DNA from: Alcaligenaceae bacterium | GTDB taxonomy: Bacteria > Pseudomonadota > Gammaproteobacteria > Burkholderiales > Burkholderiaceae_B | NCBI GenBank assembly: GCA_947379755.1 | Contig: CANCOC010000016.1 | Location: 1 to 49,653, forward strand | Length of the DNA: 49,653 nucleotides | Direction of reading: 5' to 3' | In this document: positions 32,169 to 40,050 of the stretch, piece after piece | Layout: the number at the start of each line of letters is the position of its first letter | How positions within the stretch are numbered: the first letter of the stretch is position 1 | Translations under genes and position numbers: made by a program | Notes under the pieces: model-generated | What the model was told of the DNA's origin: nothing | The model's database searches: none | Seen by the model: the letters and a program-made list of their open reading frames with translations, nothing else

Positions 32169-32648
32169 TTATGAACGATTTACTGTTGTTGCCAAGGCCG
32201 CGAGTACTTCGGGGGGCCAGGGATGGGATTTTTCAGCTTCGAAATCCATCCAGACCAGTATTGAACGCCCTTGTGCACGCAAATCGAGCTGTGTGCCATT
32301 GATCACCAGCAAATCGACTTCGTGCTCCAGGCTCGAACGTCCGATCCGGACCAGGCGATGCCGCACCCGTATGGTTGCAGGATAGGTGATCTGTTTCTTG
32401 AAGTCACAGGAACAATGCACCACAACAGGCCCAAACCTTGACGTTTGGGGGACATGGCCTTCGTAAAACATGCTGATGCGCCCTTCTTCCATAAAGCGGA
32501 AATAGACAGCATTATTGAGATGCTGAAGACTGTCGGCATCGGCCCAGCGCATTTTGACATCGATTTCGCAGGTATCGCCGATCTGCAAGGACCGGACTTC
32601 GGTTGCCAACCCGCTCTGGGGCTGGCTTTGCGCTGAATGCTCTGACAC
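32169..32648 (-). CDS. Acyl-CoA thioesterase, 4HBT/hotdog fold
   Basis: Hotdog-fold thioesterase of the 4-hydroxybenzoyl-CoA/YbgC type. The active-site stretch MRWADADSLQHLNNAVYFRF, with its catalytic Asp, is at about 33-52. The rest fits a single hotdog domain (159 residues). The N-terminal roughly 18 residues are Gln/Ser-rich and not conserved. It is first in the series with scoA and scoB and divergent from the ETF-ubiquinone oxidoreductase gene, a setting of acyl-CoA metabolism. The acyl substrate is unknown. Confidence 0.87.
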   Translation of the reverse strand: MSEHSAQSQPQSGLATEVRSLQIGDTCEIDVKMRWADADSLQHLNNAVYFRFMEEGRISMFYEGHVPQTSRFGPVVVHCSCDFKKQITYPATIRVRHRLVRIGRSSLEHEVDLLVINGTQLDLRAQGRSILVWMDFEAEKSHPWPPEVLAALATTVNRS

Positions 32649-32706
32649 ACGCTTCTCCGTATGGGTTCCAAAAGGGGATGTTCACTGATTTGCAAGGCAG
32701 GCACAG

Positions 32707-32735
32707 CGACACTTGAGGGCCTGGTGCAATACAAT
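32707..32735 (+). promoter_or_regulatory. Candidate promoter for ETF-ubiquinone oxidoreductase
   Basis: GCGACA (32707-32712) and TACAAT (32730-32735) are separated by 17 bases, about 41 bases upstream of the ATG at 32777. Four of six -35 bases and five of six -10 bases match the sigma-70 consensus. Prediction by eye. Confidence 0.4.
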
Positions 32736-32776
32736 CCCCTCCAACAATCATCATACTTTGAAGCAGGGAGACTCTC

Positions 32777-34423
32777 ATGTCAGAACGTGAATCGATGGAA
32801 TATGACGTCGTAATCGTCGGTGGTGGCCCAGGGGGCCTGGCCACGGCAATTCGTCTCAAACAACTTGCCACGGAGCGTGATCACGAGATTTCGGTCTGCG
32901 TGCTTGAAAAAGGCAGCGAAATCGGCGCCCACATTCTGTCTGGCGCAGTCATGGACCCACAGGCTCTCACAGAATTGTTGCCTGACTGGAAGTCGACTGG
33001 CGCACCTCTTGACACCCCAGTCACCGAAGATGAATTTCTCTTTCTGACCGAAACCGGCTCGCGCAAGACGCCAAACTGGCTGCTGCCGGAGTGTTTTCAG
33101 AATCATGGCAATTACGTCATCAGTCTGGGCAATGTGGCGCGCTGGATGGGTGAACAGGCCGAGGCGCTCGGTGTGGAGATATTCCCCGGCTTTGCAGCAG
33201 CAGAAATCCTCTATGACGAAAAAGGTGCGGTACGCGGTGTGGCGACTGGAGACATGGGAGTCGGACGCGATGGCCAGCCTACTGAGCACTTCCAGCGCGG
33301 CATGGAGTTGCATGCAAAATACACAATTTTTGCCGAAGGCGCGCGCGGCCAGCTTGGCCGCCAGCTCATCGAGCAGTTCAAACTGGATCAGGGCCGGGAT
33401 CCCCAAAGCTACGGCATCGGGATCAAGGAGCTCTGGGAAGTCGATCCCTCCAAATCACGTCCAGGACTGGTGGTGCACACCGCCGGCTGGCCGCTGGATT
33501 CCGACACCTACGGTGGCTCCTTCCTGTATCACCTGAACAATAACCAGGTCGCCGTCGGCATGGTGGTAGGTCTGGATTATGCCAACCCCTGGATTTCACC
33601 CTTTGAAGAATTCCAGCGTTACAAGACACATCCTGCCATTCGCGGCACCTTTGAGGGTGCCAAGCGCATTGCCTATGGCGCACGCGCCATCACGGCGGGT
33701 GGTTTGCTGTCCCTTCCTAAACTGGTGTTCCCGGGCGGCGCACTGGTCGGATGTGAAGCAGGCTTTTTGAATGCTTCGCGCATCAAAGGCAGCCATGCTG
33801 CAATCAAGTCAGGCATGATGGCTGCCGAAGCTGCGTTTGATGCACTGGTCGCCGAGCGCAGTCACGACGAACTGCCTGCCTACCCGGCTGCGTTCGAAGC
33901 CTCATGGTTGCATACAGAACTGAATAAAGCGCGTAACTTTAAGCAATGGTTTAAAAAAGGCCGTTCTGTCGGCACAATGATGACGGGCATTGAGCAATGG
34001 CTGCTCAAAGGCAACATGCCATGGACTATTCATCGCACCAAGCCGGATCACGCATGTCTGCAGCCTGCTGCACTCTGCGCAAAAATCGATTATCCAAAAC
34101 CTGATGGCGTCCTGACGTTTGACCGGCTCAGTTCGGTGTTTATCTCCAACACCAATCACGAGGAAAATCAGCCGGTCCACCTCACGCTCAAAGACCCCTC
34201 GGTGCCTGTGTCTGTCAACCTGGCCCTCTACGGCGGGCCAGAGGCCCGTTACTGTCCTGCGGGCGTGTACGAGTTCGTCAAAGAAGACAATGGCTCGGAT
34301 CGCCTGCAGATCAATGCGCAAAACTGTGTCCATTGCAAAACCTGTGACATCAAAGACCCCACGCAGAATATTGTCTGGGTGACCCCTCAAGGTGGTGAAG
34401 GTCCTGTTTACAGCGGAATGTAA
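32777..34423 (+). CDS. Electron transfer flavoprotein-ubiquinone oxidoreductase
   Basis: Membrane-associated ETF dehydrogenase that passes electrons from ETF, reduced by acyl-CoA dehydrogenases, to ubiquinone. The N-terminal FAD motif VVIVGGGPGGLATA is at about 11-24. The C-terminal ferredoxin-like domain binds a 4Fe-4S cluster through C493, C517, C520 and C523 (CVHCKTCDIKDP). Length is 548 residues, standard. A GGGAG site precedes the ATG. The nearby thioesterase and CoA transferase support a role in fatty- or amino-acid oxidation. Confidence 0.96.
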   Translation: MSERESMEYDVVIVGGGPGGLATAIRLKQLATERDHEISVCVLEKGSEIGAHILSGAVMDPQALTELLPDWKSTGAPLDTPVTEDEFLFLTETGSRKTPNWLLPECFQNHGNYVISLGNVARWMGEQAEALGVEIFPGFAAAEILYDEKGAVRGVATGDMGVGRDGQPTEHFQRGMELHAKYTIFAEGARGQLGRQLIEQFKLDQGRDPQSYGIGIKELWEVDPSKSRPGLVVHTAGWPLDSDTYGGSFLYHLNNNQVAVGMVVGLDYANPWISPFEEFQRYKTHPAIRGTFEGAKRIAYGARAITAGGLLSLPKLVFPGGALVGCEAGFLNASRIKGSHAAIKSGMMAAEAAFDALVAERSHDELPAYPAAFEASWLHTELNKARNFKQWFKKGRSVGTMMTGIEQWLLKGNMPWTIHRTKPDHACLQPAALCAKIDYPKPDGVLTFDRLSSVFISNTNHEENQPVHLTLKDPSVPVSVNLALYGGPEARYCPAGVYEFVKEDNGSDRLQINAQNCVHCKTCDIKDPTQNIVWVTPQGGEGPVYSGM

Positions 34424-35302
34424 TTGAGAGCTGAAAACAAAGGCATGCTGCTTGGATTGTCTGCAGTATGCCTGTTTAGCCTGACCTTGCCCGTGACACG
34501 TCTGGCACTCGAGTCCTTTCATCCGGTTTTTATTGCGACAGGCCGTGCACTGCTTGCAACCATACTGGCAAGTATCTATCTGCTGGCGGGCAGGCATCGG
34601 CTGCCGACCCTCCAGGAGTTCAAGTATTTGCTTCTGGTGGTGATGGGTGTCGGTATCGGGTTTCCCGTGTTCACAGCGCTTGCGATGCAACGCGTGGATG
34701 CCTCTCATGGCGGAGTGATGCTAGGCATTATGCCGCTCATCACAGCAGCCTGCGGCGCTTTGCTCTTCAAGGAGCGTCCGACGCTTGGATTCTGGATCAT
34801 GGCCTTCATTGGCAGCACCCTGGTGATTATTTTTTCCTTATTACGAGGCAATGGTGCCCTGCACTGGGCCGATCTGTCACTGCTGGTTGCCGTGGTCACC
34901 GGATCAATCGCCTATGCAGTCGGTGGCTATCTTTCGAAATCACTCGGTGGTCTGCAGGTGATCTCCTGGGCGCTGGTCATGACCTCCCCCCTGCTGATTG
35001 CACCCGTCCTGTATTTTGCGCCAGAGACCTGGTCGTCAGTCACCCCATCGGCTTGGGCTGGTTTTTTGTACGCGGCGCTGATCAGTCAGTTCCTGGGGTT
35101 CCTGCCCTGGTTCAGGGGCTTGGCGCTTGGCGGAATTGCACGTGTCGGACAAACTCAGCTGGTTCAACCGTTCATCACCATTATCGTGTCAGCCTGGCTA
35201 CTGGGTGAAAAAGTTGACCTGATGACCGTCGCGTTTGCACTAGCGGTATTTGGCGTCGTGGCAACGGGTCGGGCATTCAATATTCAGCGTAAAAAAATGT
35301 AA
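34424..35302 (+). CDS. DMT superfamily (EamA) transporter
   Basis: Ten-helix EamA-type membrane protein, probably a metabolite exporter. Two EamA repeats are visible: the first begins GMLLGLSAVCLFSLTLPVTR, and the second, from about residue 145, includes GSIAYAVGGYLSKSL and the C-terminal QPFITIIVSAWLLGEKVD. Length is 292 residues. The frame opens with TTG at 34424, directly after the preceding stop; ATG 34445 is the alternative. I keep TTG because a GGA lies about six bases upstream and it leaves a short charged N-terminus. The substrate is unknown. Confidence 0.85.
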   Translation: MRAENKGMLLGLSAVCLFSLTLPVTRLALESFHPVFIATGRALLATILASIYLLAGRHRLPTLQEFKYLLLVVMGVGIGFPVFTALAMQRVDASHGGVMLGIMPLITAACGALLFKERPTLGFWIMAFIGSTLVIIFSLLRGNGALHWADLSLLVAVVTGSIAYAVGGYLSKSLGGLQVISWALVMTSPLLIAPVLYFAPETWSSVTPSAWAGFLYAALISQFLGFLPWFRGLALGGIARVGQTQLVQPFITIIVSAWLLGEKVDLMTVAFALAVFGVVATGRAFNIQRKKM

Positions 35303-35369
35303 GAAAATACTGTCATCTCCGGACGAAGTCATTTTTATCAAAATCAACATTCGCTAAAAGGCCTCCACC

Positions 35370-36305
35370 ATGCTCGATCCACAAGCCAAAGCCCTGATTG
35401 ATCTGATTGCCGAAAAAGGCATTCCTCCCACGCATACGCTCTCGCCCAAGGATGCGCGTGACTTTTATGTACAGCGCCGTTTCTTTAGTCAGCCCGATGC
35501 GCCAGAGGTCGCGCAGGTAAAAGATATCCAGATTGCTGGCCCCGGAGGCGCACTCACGCTGCGAAGCTACCGTCCGCTTGGCAGCGATACACAAAAGATC
35601 CTGCCGGCGCTGCTCTATTATCATGGTGGCGGACACGTCATCGGAGATCTGGATACTCACGACACACTTTGCCGCAGCCTGGCCAACCTTGCAGGTTGCG
35701 CAGTGTTTTCAGTGCATTATCGGCTGGCCCCTGAACACATTTTTCCAGCAGCCTCGGATGACTGTGTGGCTGCGACACAATGGGTACATGACAACGCCTC
35801 GGTGCTTGGAATTGACCCAGCCCGGATCGCTGTCGGTGGCGATAGCGCGGGCGGACATCTTGCAGCAGTTGTTGCGCTCACGCTCAAACAGAACAAGTCG
35901 TTCACCCCTGTTCTGCAGCTGCTGATCTACCCCGTCACAAATGCCAGTGAAGTCAGTGAGTCAATGCGAACCAATGCGCAAGGCTATCTCCTGACGCGCG
36001 ATTCAATGGACTATTTTTACGGCCACTACATGCCAGAGACCTGGATGCGTCAAGACTGGCGTGGCTCGCCGATGCTCGCAGCCGATCATACTGATTTGCC
36101 TCCAGCGTTTGTCATGACCGCAGGTTACGATCCACTTCGTGATGAAGGTCGTGCCTACGCGGATAAACTTTCTGCCGCGGGTGTCCCAACGCAATACGTC
36201 TGTTTTGAAAGGCAGATTCATGGATTCGTCCCGATGGGTCGAATCCTGAGAGAAGCCAATACAGCAGTCAAACTTTGCGCACAGGCACTACGCGATTCTT
36301 TTTAA
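35370..36305 (+). CDS. Alpha/beta hydrolase, HSL-type esterase/lipase
   Basis: Carboxylesterase of the hormone-sensitive lipase family (bacterial family IV). The oxyanion motif HGGG is at 85-88, the nucleophile Ser159 in GGDSAGG, the Asp of the triad about 254 (GYDPLRDEG) and His about 284 (IHGF). Length is 311 residues, and no signal peptide is visible, so it is probably cytoplasmic. It lies 67 bases after the transporter gene and convergent with exbD. The ester substrate cannot be predicted. Confidence 0.92.
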   Translation: MLDPQAKALIDLIAEKGIPPTHTLSPKDARDFYVQRRFFSQPDAPEVAQVKDIQIAGPGGALTLRSYRPLGSDTQKILPALLYYHGGGHVIGDLDTHDTLCRSLANLAGCAVFSVHYRLAPEHIFPAASDDCVAATQWVHDNASVLGIDPARIAVGGDSAGGHLAAVVALTLKQNKSFTPVLQLLIYPVTNASEVSESMRTNAQGYLLTRDSMDYFYGHYMPETWMRQDWRGSPMLAADHTDLPPAFVMTAGYDPLRDEGRAYADKLSAAGVPTQYVCFERQIHGFVPMGRILREANTAVKLCAQALRDSF

Positions 36306-36322
36306 CAGCGTGCTCAGGGCGT

Positions 36323-36748
36323 TTAAAAATCCTCAGTCCCTACAATACTCAGTTTTTTTAACCCGCGTCGCTGCGCATTGGCCAGCACGCCTGCGACGGC
36401 CTCATATTTGGCCCTTGCATGCGCCTTGATATGAATATCAGGCTCTTGCCCCTGTTGAGTCGCTACGTCCTGCAAGAGACGATCCAGACTGGCGCGACTG
36501 GTTAACGGTGTGTCATTCCAGTTGATTGCACCGTCCGCGTTCACGCTGATGCGAATGATGACGGATTCAGTTTCCATCGGAGCCGCGCCTGCCGGGATTT
36601 CCAGATCAACGGCATGCAATTGCAGGGGGATGGTAATGATCAGCATGATGAGTAATACCAGCATCACGTCTATAAGTGGCGTGGTGTTGATCTCCATCAT
36701 CAACTCTGGTTCTGCATGACTATGAAGTGAGGGTTGCATCATGCTCAT
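36323..36748 (-). CDS. exbD: ExbD-type energy transducer (second copy)
   Basis: Proton-channel component of the TonB system. A single membrane helix follows EINTTPLIDVMLVLLIMLIITIP, with the conserved proton-relay Asp at 27, and then a periplasmic domain. Length is 141 residues. Its start overlaps the stop of the first exbD by 4 bases (ATGA). Two adjacent exbD genes occur in some other proteobacteria; the two copies here differ widely outside the membrane segment. It is the last gene of the siderophore uptake operon. Confidence 0.93.
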   Translation of the reverse strand: MSMMQPSLHSHAEPELMMEINTTPLIDVMLVLLIMLIITIPLQLHAVDLEIPAGAAPMETESVIIRISVNADGAINWNDTPLTSRASLDRLLQDVATQQGQEPDIHIKAHARAKYEAVAGVLANAQRRGLKKLSIVGTEDF

Positions 36749-37176
36749 GAGCCTGAGACTCCTTGTGGTTCGGTCACAAAGTGGACTGTTTTGAGTCCCA
36801 CACTTTTTACAACATTGAGCACCCGGCCAACTTCCTGAAACTCTGTGTCTGCATCCCCGAGGATCTGCAGCTCTGGCTGGGGTCGCCTGCCAGCAATCTC
36901 CTGCAGTTTCTGTTTCAGATCAGACTGAGAGTCAAGTCTGGTTTCATTCAGAAACACTGTCCCTTTCTGATTCACGGTTAACACAACACTTTCCGGCTTG
37001 ATGACATGGGGTTGTTGTGTTTCATGCGGGAGATTGACCTTGATCGAGGCTGTTACTGCTGGAATGGTGATCAAAAAAATAATCAGCAGTACAAGCATCA
37101 CATCCACAAGCGGGGTGGTGTTGATCGTTGTGAGAAGTTCCTCATCCCCGTCCGGAGATCCTGACAGCATTGCCAT
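36745..37176 (-). CDS. exbD: ExbD-type energy transducer (first copy)
   Basis: Works with ExbB to use the proton gradient for TonB. The membrane helix carries the functional Asp25 (NTTPLVDVMLVLLIIFLITIP), at the same position as in E. coli ExbD. A periplasmic domain follows, with DADTEFQEVGRVLNVVKSVGL. Length is 143 residues. It lies 15 bases after exbB and overlaps the second exbD. Confidence 0.93.
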   Translation of the reverse strand: MAMLSGSPDGDEELLTTINTTPLVDVMLVLLIIFLITIPAVTASIKVNLPHETQQPHVIKPESVVLTVNQKGTVFLNETRLDSQSDLKQKLQEIAGRRPQPELQILGDADTEFQEVGRVLNVVKSVGLKTVHFVTEPQGVSGS

Positions 37177-37191
37177 GTTGATCCTTTTATC

Positions 37192-37854
37192 TTAAGGCCT
37201 GGACGATTGTGAGCCCAGCAGCACCGCGTGCAAATCTGCGCCAAAGGTATGAACGGTCTCCATGTTTAGTTTGTTTCGGCGCACCAGCCAGTTGTAGCCC
37301 AGCACGGCAGGCACGGCGACTGCCAGACCAATTGCCGTCATGATGAGCGACTCACCAACCGGACCTGCCACTTTGTCTATGCTTGCTTGCCCCGACATGC
37401 CGATACTGACCAGCGCATGGTAAATCCCCCAGACCGTACCAAACAGGCCGACGAACGGTGCAGTGGAGCCCACGGTCGCCAGCAGAGCCAGACCATTTTG
37501 CATACGATTCTGTACGTGGCTCATGGCGCGTTGAATACTCATCGTGACCCAGGTATTGAAATCGACTGAGCCCAACAATCCGTCGTGCTGACCAGCACCC
37601 TCGAGCGCTTTTTCAGCGATCAAGCGAAACGGACTCCCCTCACTCAGGGCATCAGTCGCCTGACGCAAACTACCTGCCTGCCAGAAAGTATCCTGTGTCT
37701 GACGTCCAGAGCGGATGACGCGGCTTTGTTCAATGAATTTGGTCACGATGACGTACCAGCTGGCCATGCTCATGACCACCAGAATCAGCAAGGTAGCCTT
37801 GGCAATCAGATCGCCCTGCGCCCAGAGCGCGTTCAGGCCGTAAGGATTATTCAT
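37192..37854 (-). CDS. exbB: ExbB (MotA/TolQ/ExbB proton channel)
   Basis: Three-helix inner-membrane protein that forms the proton channel with ExbD. One helix lies near the N-terminus (ATLLILVVMSMASWYVIV). The two others contain the family signature ATVGSTAPFVGLFGTVWGIYHAL and GESLIMTAIGLAVAVPAVLGYNWL. Length is 220 residues, slightly short of E. coli but common in this group. It lies 34 bases after tonB. Confidence 0.95.
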   Translation of the reverse strand: MNNPYGLNALWAQGDLIAKATLLILVVMSMASWYVIVTKFIEQSRVIRSGRQTQDTFWQAGSLRQATDALSEGSPFRLIAEKALEGAGQHDGLLGSVDFNTWVTMSIQRAMSHVQNRMQNGLALLATVGSTAPFVGLFGTVWGIYHALVSIGMSGQASIDKVAGPVGESLIMTAIGLAVAVPAVLGYNWLVRRNKLNMETVHTFGADLHAVLLGSQSSRP

Positions 37855-37888
37855 AAAGTCTTCCTGTTCGTTTTAAGTGAATGTTGAT

Positions 37889-38641
37889 TTATTCCAGACG
37901 CCATAAGTACTTGATGGCTGTCCAGCTTTGAGTGGCTTGTCCGTTGTGCATGGCGGGTCGAAACTGACACTGAGACAAAGCATTTCTAGCCGCGTCATCC
38001 AGCCGGCTAAAACCGGAAGTCTTGGCGATATCGGTCTGCAGGACCCGCCCGTCTGTACCGACCAAAAACCTGAGTGTGACAAGCCCCTCTTCATGCAGAC
38101 GACGAGACATCTTTGGATAAGCGGGTTGTGGGCAATGAACACCTGGTTCGATCATGGCAGCGGCTGATGCTGTCGAGGCTGTCGTGTTGGTCTGGGCTGC
38201 ATCCGGCACCGCAGTTGTTTTGGACGATCCTTCGGCCACTGCAGAGGCTGGCGGTTCAGAAGCAGCAGCGATCCTGGGTTTGGTCTGAGTAACCGCGGGC
38301 CGAATCACGGGCTTCTGTTTGAGGGGTGCAGGTTGTTCAGGCGTGACAACAGACAGGGGTGGCGCAGAGTGAGCTGGGGGCGGGGACGGCAGGACAACGG
38401 TCTGCTGGACAGGCATTGCCGGCAGAGCCTGACTCGCAGGGCTCGAAGCAGCTTCTGTCAGGAGTATGGCCGCGACGGTGTGGACCTCGGGTTGGGCCTG
38501 CCTGACTGCGGGGCTGACCTCAAGCATCGTGGCAAGAAGCAAGCCATGCATACCCAGCACGAACAGGATACAGGCCAGACGCAGCATCATGCTCGTGTTG
38601 CGCAAGGCGAAACCCTTGCCCGGTGTGTGTGACATGGACAT
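37889..38641 (-). CDS. tonB: TonB energy transducer
   Basis: Periplasm-spanning protein that energises the outer-membrane receptor. An N-terminal anchor helix (MMLRLACILFVLGMHGLLLATML) precedes a Pro/Ala-rich linker of about 100 residues. The C-terminal TonB domain contains PAYPKMSRRLHEEGLVTLRF and ends with the YLWRLE strand. Two cysteines flank that domain (VHCPQPAYP and SQCQFRPA). I chose ATG 38641, two bases after the PepSY-gene stop; the frame also allows an overlapping start at 38677. Its place inside the receptor operon suggests a dedicated TonB. Confidence 0.93.
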   Translation of the reverse strand: MSMSHTPGKGFALRNTSMMLRLACILFVLGMHGLLLATMLEVSPAVRQAQPEVHTVAAILLTEAASSPASQALPAMPVQQTVVLPSPPPAHSAPPLSVVTPEQPAPLKQKPVIRPAVTQTKPRIAAASEPPASAVAEGSSKTTAVPDAAQTNTTASTASAAAMIEPGVHCPQPAYPKMSRRLHEEGLVTLRFLVGTDGRVLQTDIAKTSGFSRLDDAARNALSQCQFRPAMHNGQATQSWTAIKYLWRLE

Positions 38642-38643
38642 GG

Positions 38644-39336
38644 TCAGAGACGCACCCCAATCAGCAACAGGGTGCACACCATGGATACAGAAAGGATGCC
38701 GACTCCGAGTGCGCGTCGTCGATTCATTTGTACCCAGAGAATGACTCCCGACAGGGATAAGAAAATCATGCTGACAGCGATGGAGTCGACAAGCAGGATC
38801 CAGGCGGTGGACATCCCCACACCCTTGTGCAAATTCGTGAGTGTGGCGAGCAGGCCGTTCGATACTGTATTCACACTGACGGACCTGTTGCCCTTCCAGT
38901 ATTCGATCTGTGTGAGCTCAGCAGGACCACCAAAACTGAACAGCCAGCGCTCAGGCTGACGCAAACCTGAAGATGACGCAACGTCAACTTCCTCTTTTTG
39001 TGGTTCGCGACTGATCTCCTTTGCACTCCAGGCCACAGGTTTGGAGGGTTCGACACGTACCGAGTTCGGCTCAGCGTTGAACTGCAGTTCATTTTGCAAC
39101 CATAGGGCCATCGCCTCTCTGGTTGCCGGCAACGGCTCAGGCAACAACACTTGTGCATGAGTACGGTGCTGAGTCATAGGGGGAAGTTTGAGCACGGCCC
39201 GATGATTGAGCCAGATGCCACTGAGTCCGAACACCAGCCCCAGCAAGGCACCCCATAAACCAATCCAGCCATGGGATTTGCGCACCCAGTACACAAATTT
39301 CGCGTAGCGCTGTCTGTGTAAAGATTTATTTTTCAT
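38644..39336 (-). CDS. PepSY-associated membrane protein
   Basis: Inner-membrane protein of the PepSY-TM-associated type found in siderophore loci. One helix is at about 24-44 (GWIGLWGALLGLVFGLSGIWL), then a periplasmic section of about 130 residues, then two helices at the C-terminus (about 178-201 and 209-228). His22, His45 and His170 lie next to helix ends, positions where related siderophore reductases bind heme; heme binding here is only a suggestion. Length is 230 residues. It abuts piuC (stop TAA directly followed by ATG) and tonB. The function is not established. Confidence 0.7.
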   Translation of the reverse strand: MKNKSLHRQRYAKFVYWVRKSHGWIGLWGALLGLVFGLSGIWLNHRAVLKLPPMTQHRTHAQVLLPEPLPATREAMALWLQNELQFNAEPNSVRVEPSKPVAWSAKEISREPQKEEVDVASSSGLRQPERWLFSFGGPAELTQIEYWKGNRSVSVNTVSNGLLATLTNLHKGVGMSTAWILLVDSIAVSMIFLSLSGVILWVQMNRRRALGVGILSVSMVCTLLLIGVRL

Positions 39337-40023
39337 TTACATGTCTGCCCATTTGCGCAGTAGATTGTGATATGTCCCCACCAGTGTTCGACGGGCAACG
39401 TCATCTGCCTCTGTCGTATTGAGCCGCTGAATGGCATTGTCGAGGTCGAATAACAAAGCACGCTCACCATCATCGCGTACCATGCTTTGTACCCAGGTAA
39501 AGCAAGCAACCCGCACACCGCGCGTGACCGTTGTCACTTCATGCAAACTTGTTGACGGGTACAGCACCATGTCGCCGGCGGGTAACTTCACGCTATGCGT
39601 ACCGTAGGTATCTTCGATCCGCAGTTCACCTCCCTCGTAGGCTTGCGGCTCTGACAAAAACAGCGTCGCAGACAAGTCGGTGCGCAGCTTGCTGCCATTA
39701 TGAGGATGCAGGCGAACGCCACCATCGACGTGCGATCCAAAACCCATGCCCTCACCATATCGATTGAACATGGGTGGATACAGCACATTGGGCAAGGCGG
39801 CACTAATAAACAACGCGTTACGCTCTAGTGCAGTGGTGATCACCCGCTGACACTCCAGCGCAACGGCTGAGCGCTCGTCAATCTGCTGGTTCAGCTTGAC
39901 CGGCGCACCCTGATAGCCTGCGGTGACGCGACCATCAACCCATGCCTGGCCTGCCTGATCCAGCGCCGCGCGTAATTGTGTCACCTGCTCGGGTGCTAAA
40001 ACTTGAGGCAAATGAATGAGCAT
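39337..40023 (-). CDS. piuC: PKHD-type Fe(II)/2-oxoglutarate hydroxylase PiuC
   Basis: Cytoplasmic 2-oxoglutarate-dependent dioxygenase that accompanies iron-siderophore receptors. The iron ligands are H98 and D100 (GSHVDGGVR) and H161 (TSLHEVTTV). Arg171 (RGVRVACF) is placed to bind 2-oxoglutarate. The stretch YPPMFNRYGEGMGFGSHVDG is the family hallmark. Length is 228 residues. It lies 27 bases after the receptor gene. Its substrate in iron uptake is not known. Confidence 0.93.
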   Translation of the reverse strand: MLIHLPQVLAPEQVTQLRAALDQAGQAWVDGRVTAGYQGAPVKLNQQIDERSAVALECQRVITTALERNALFISAALPNVLYPPMFNRYGEGMGFGSHVDGGVRLHPHNGSKLRTDLSATLFLSEPQAYEGGELRIEDTYGTHSVKLPAGDMVLYPSTSLHEVTTVTRGVRVACFTWVQSMVRDDGERALLFDLDNAIQRLNTTEADDVARRTLVGTYHNLLRKWADM

Positions 40024-40050
40024 GACTGAACGTTTCCTGTTTGCGGAGAT

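Noticed and set aside
33902..34708. 268-codon open frame on the minus strand
   Set aside because: Antisense to the ETF-ubiquinone oxidoreductase and transporter genes, which both have intact family motifs.
36303..36335. AT-rich inverted sequence between the esterase and exbD as a terminator
   Set aside because: Only about seven A-T pairs at the base match and the inner stem is broken; too weak to call.
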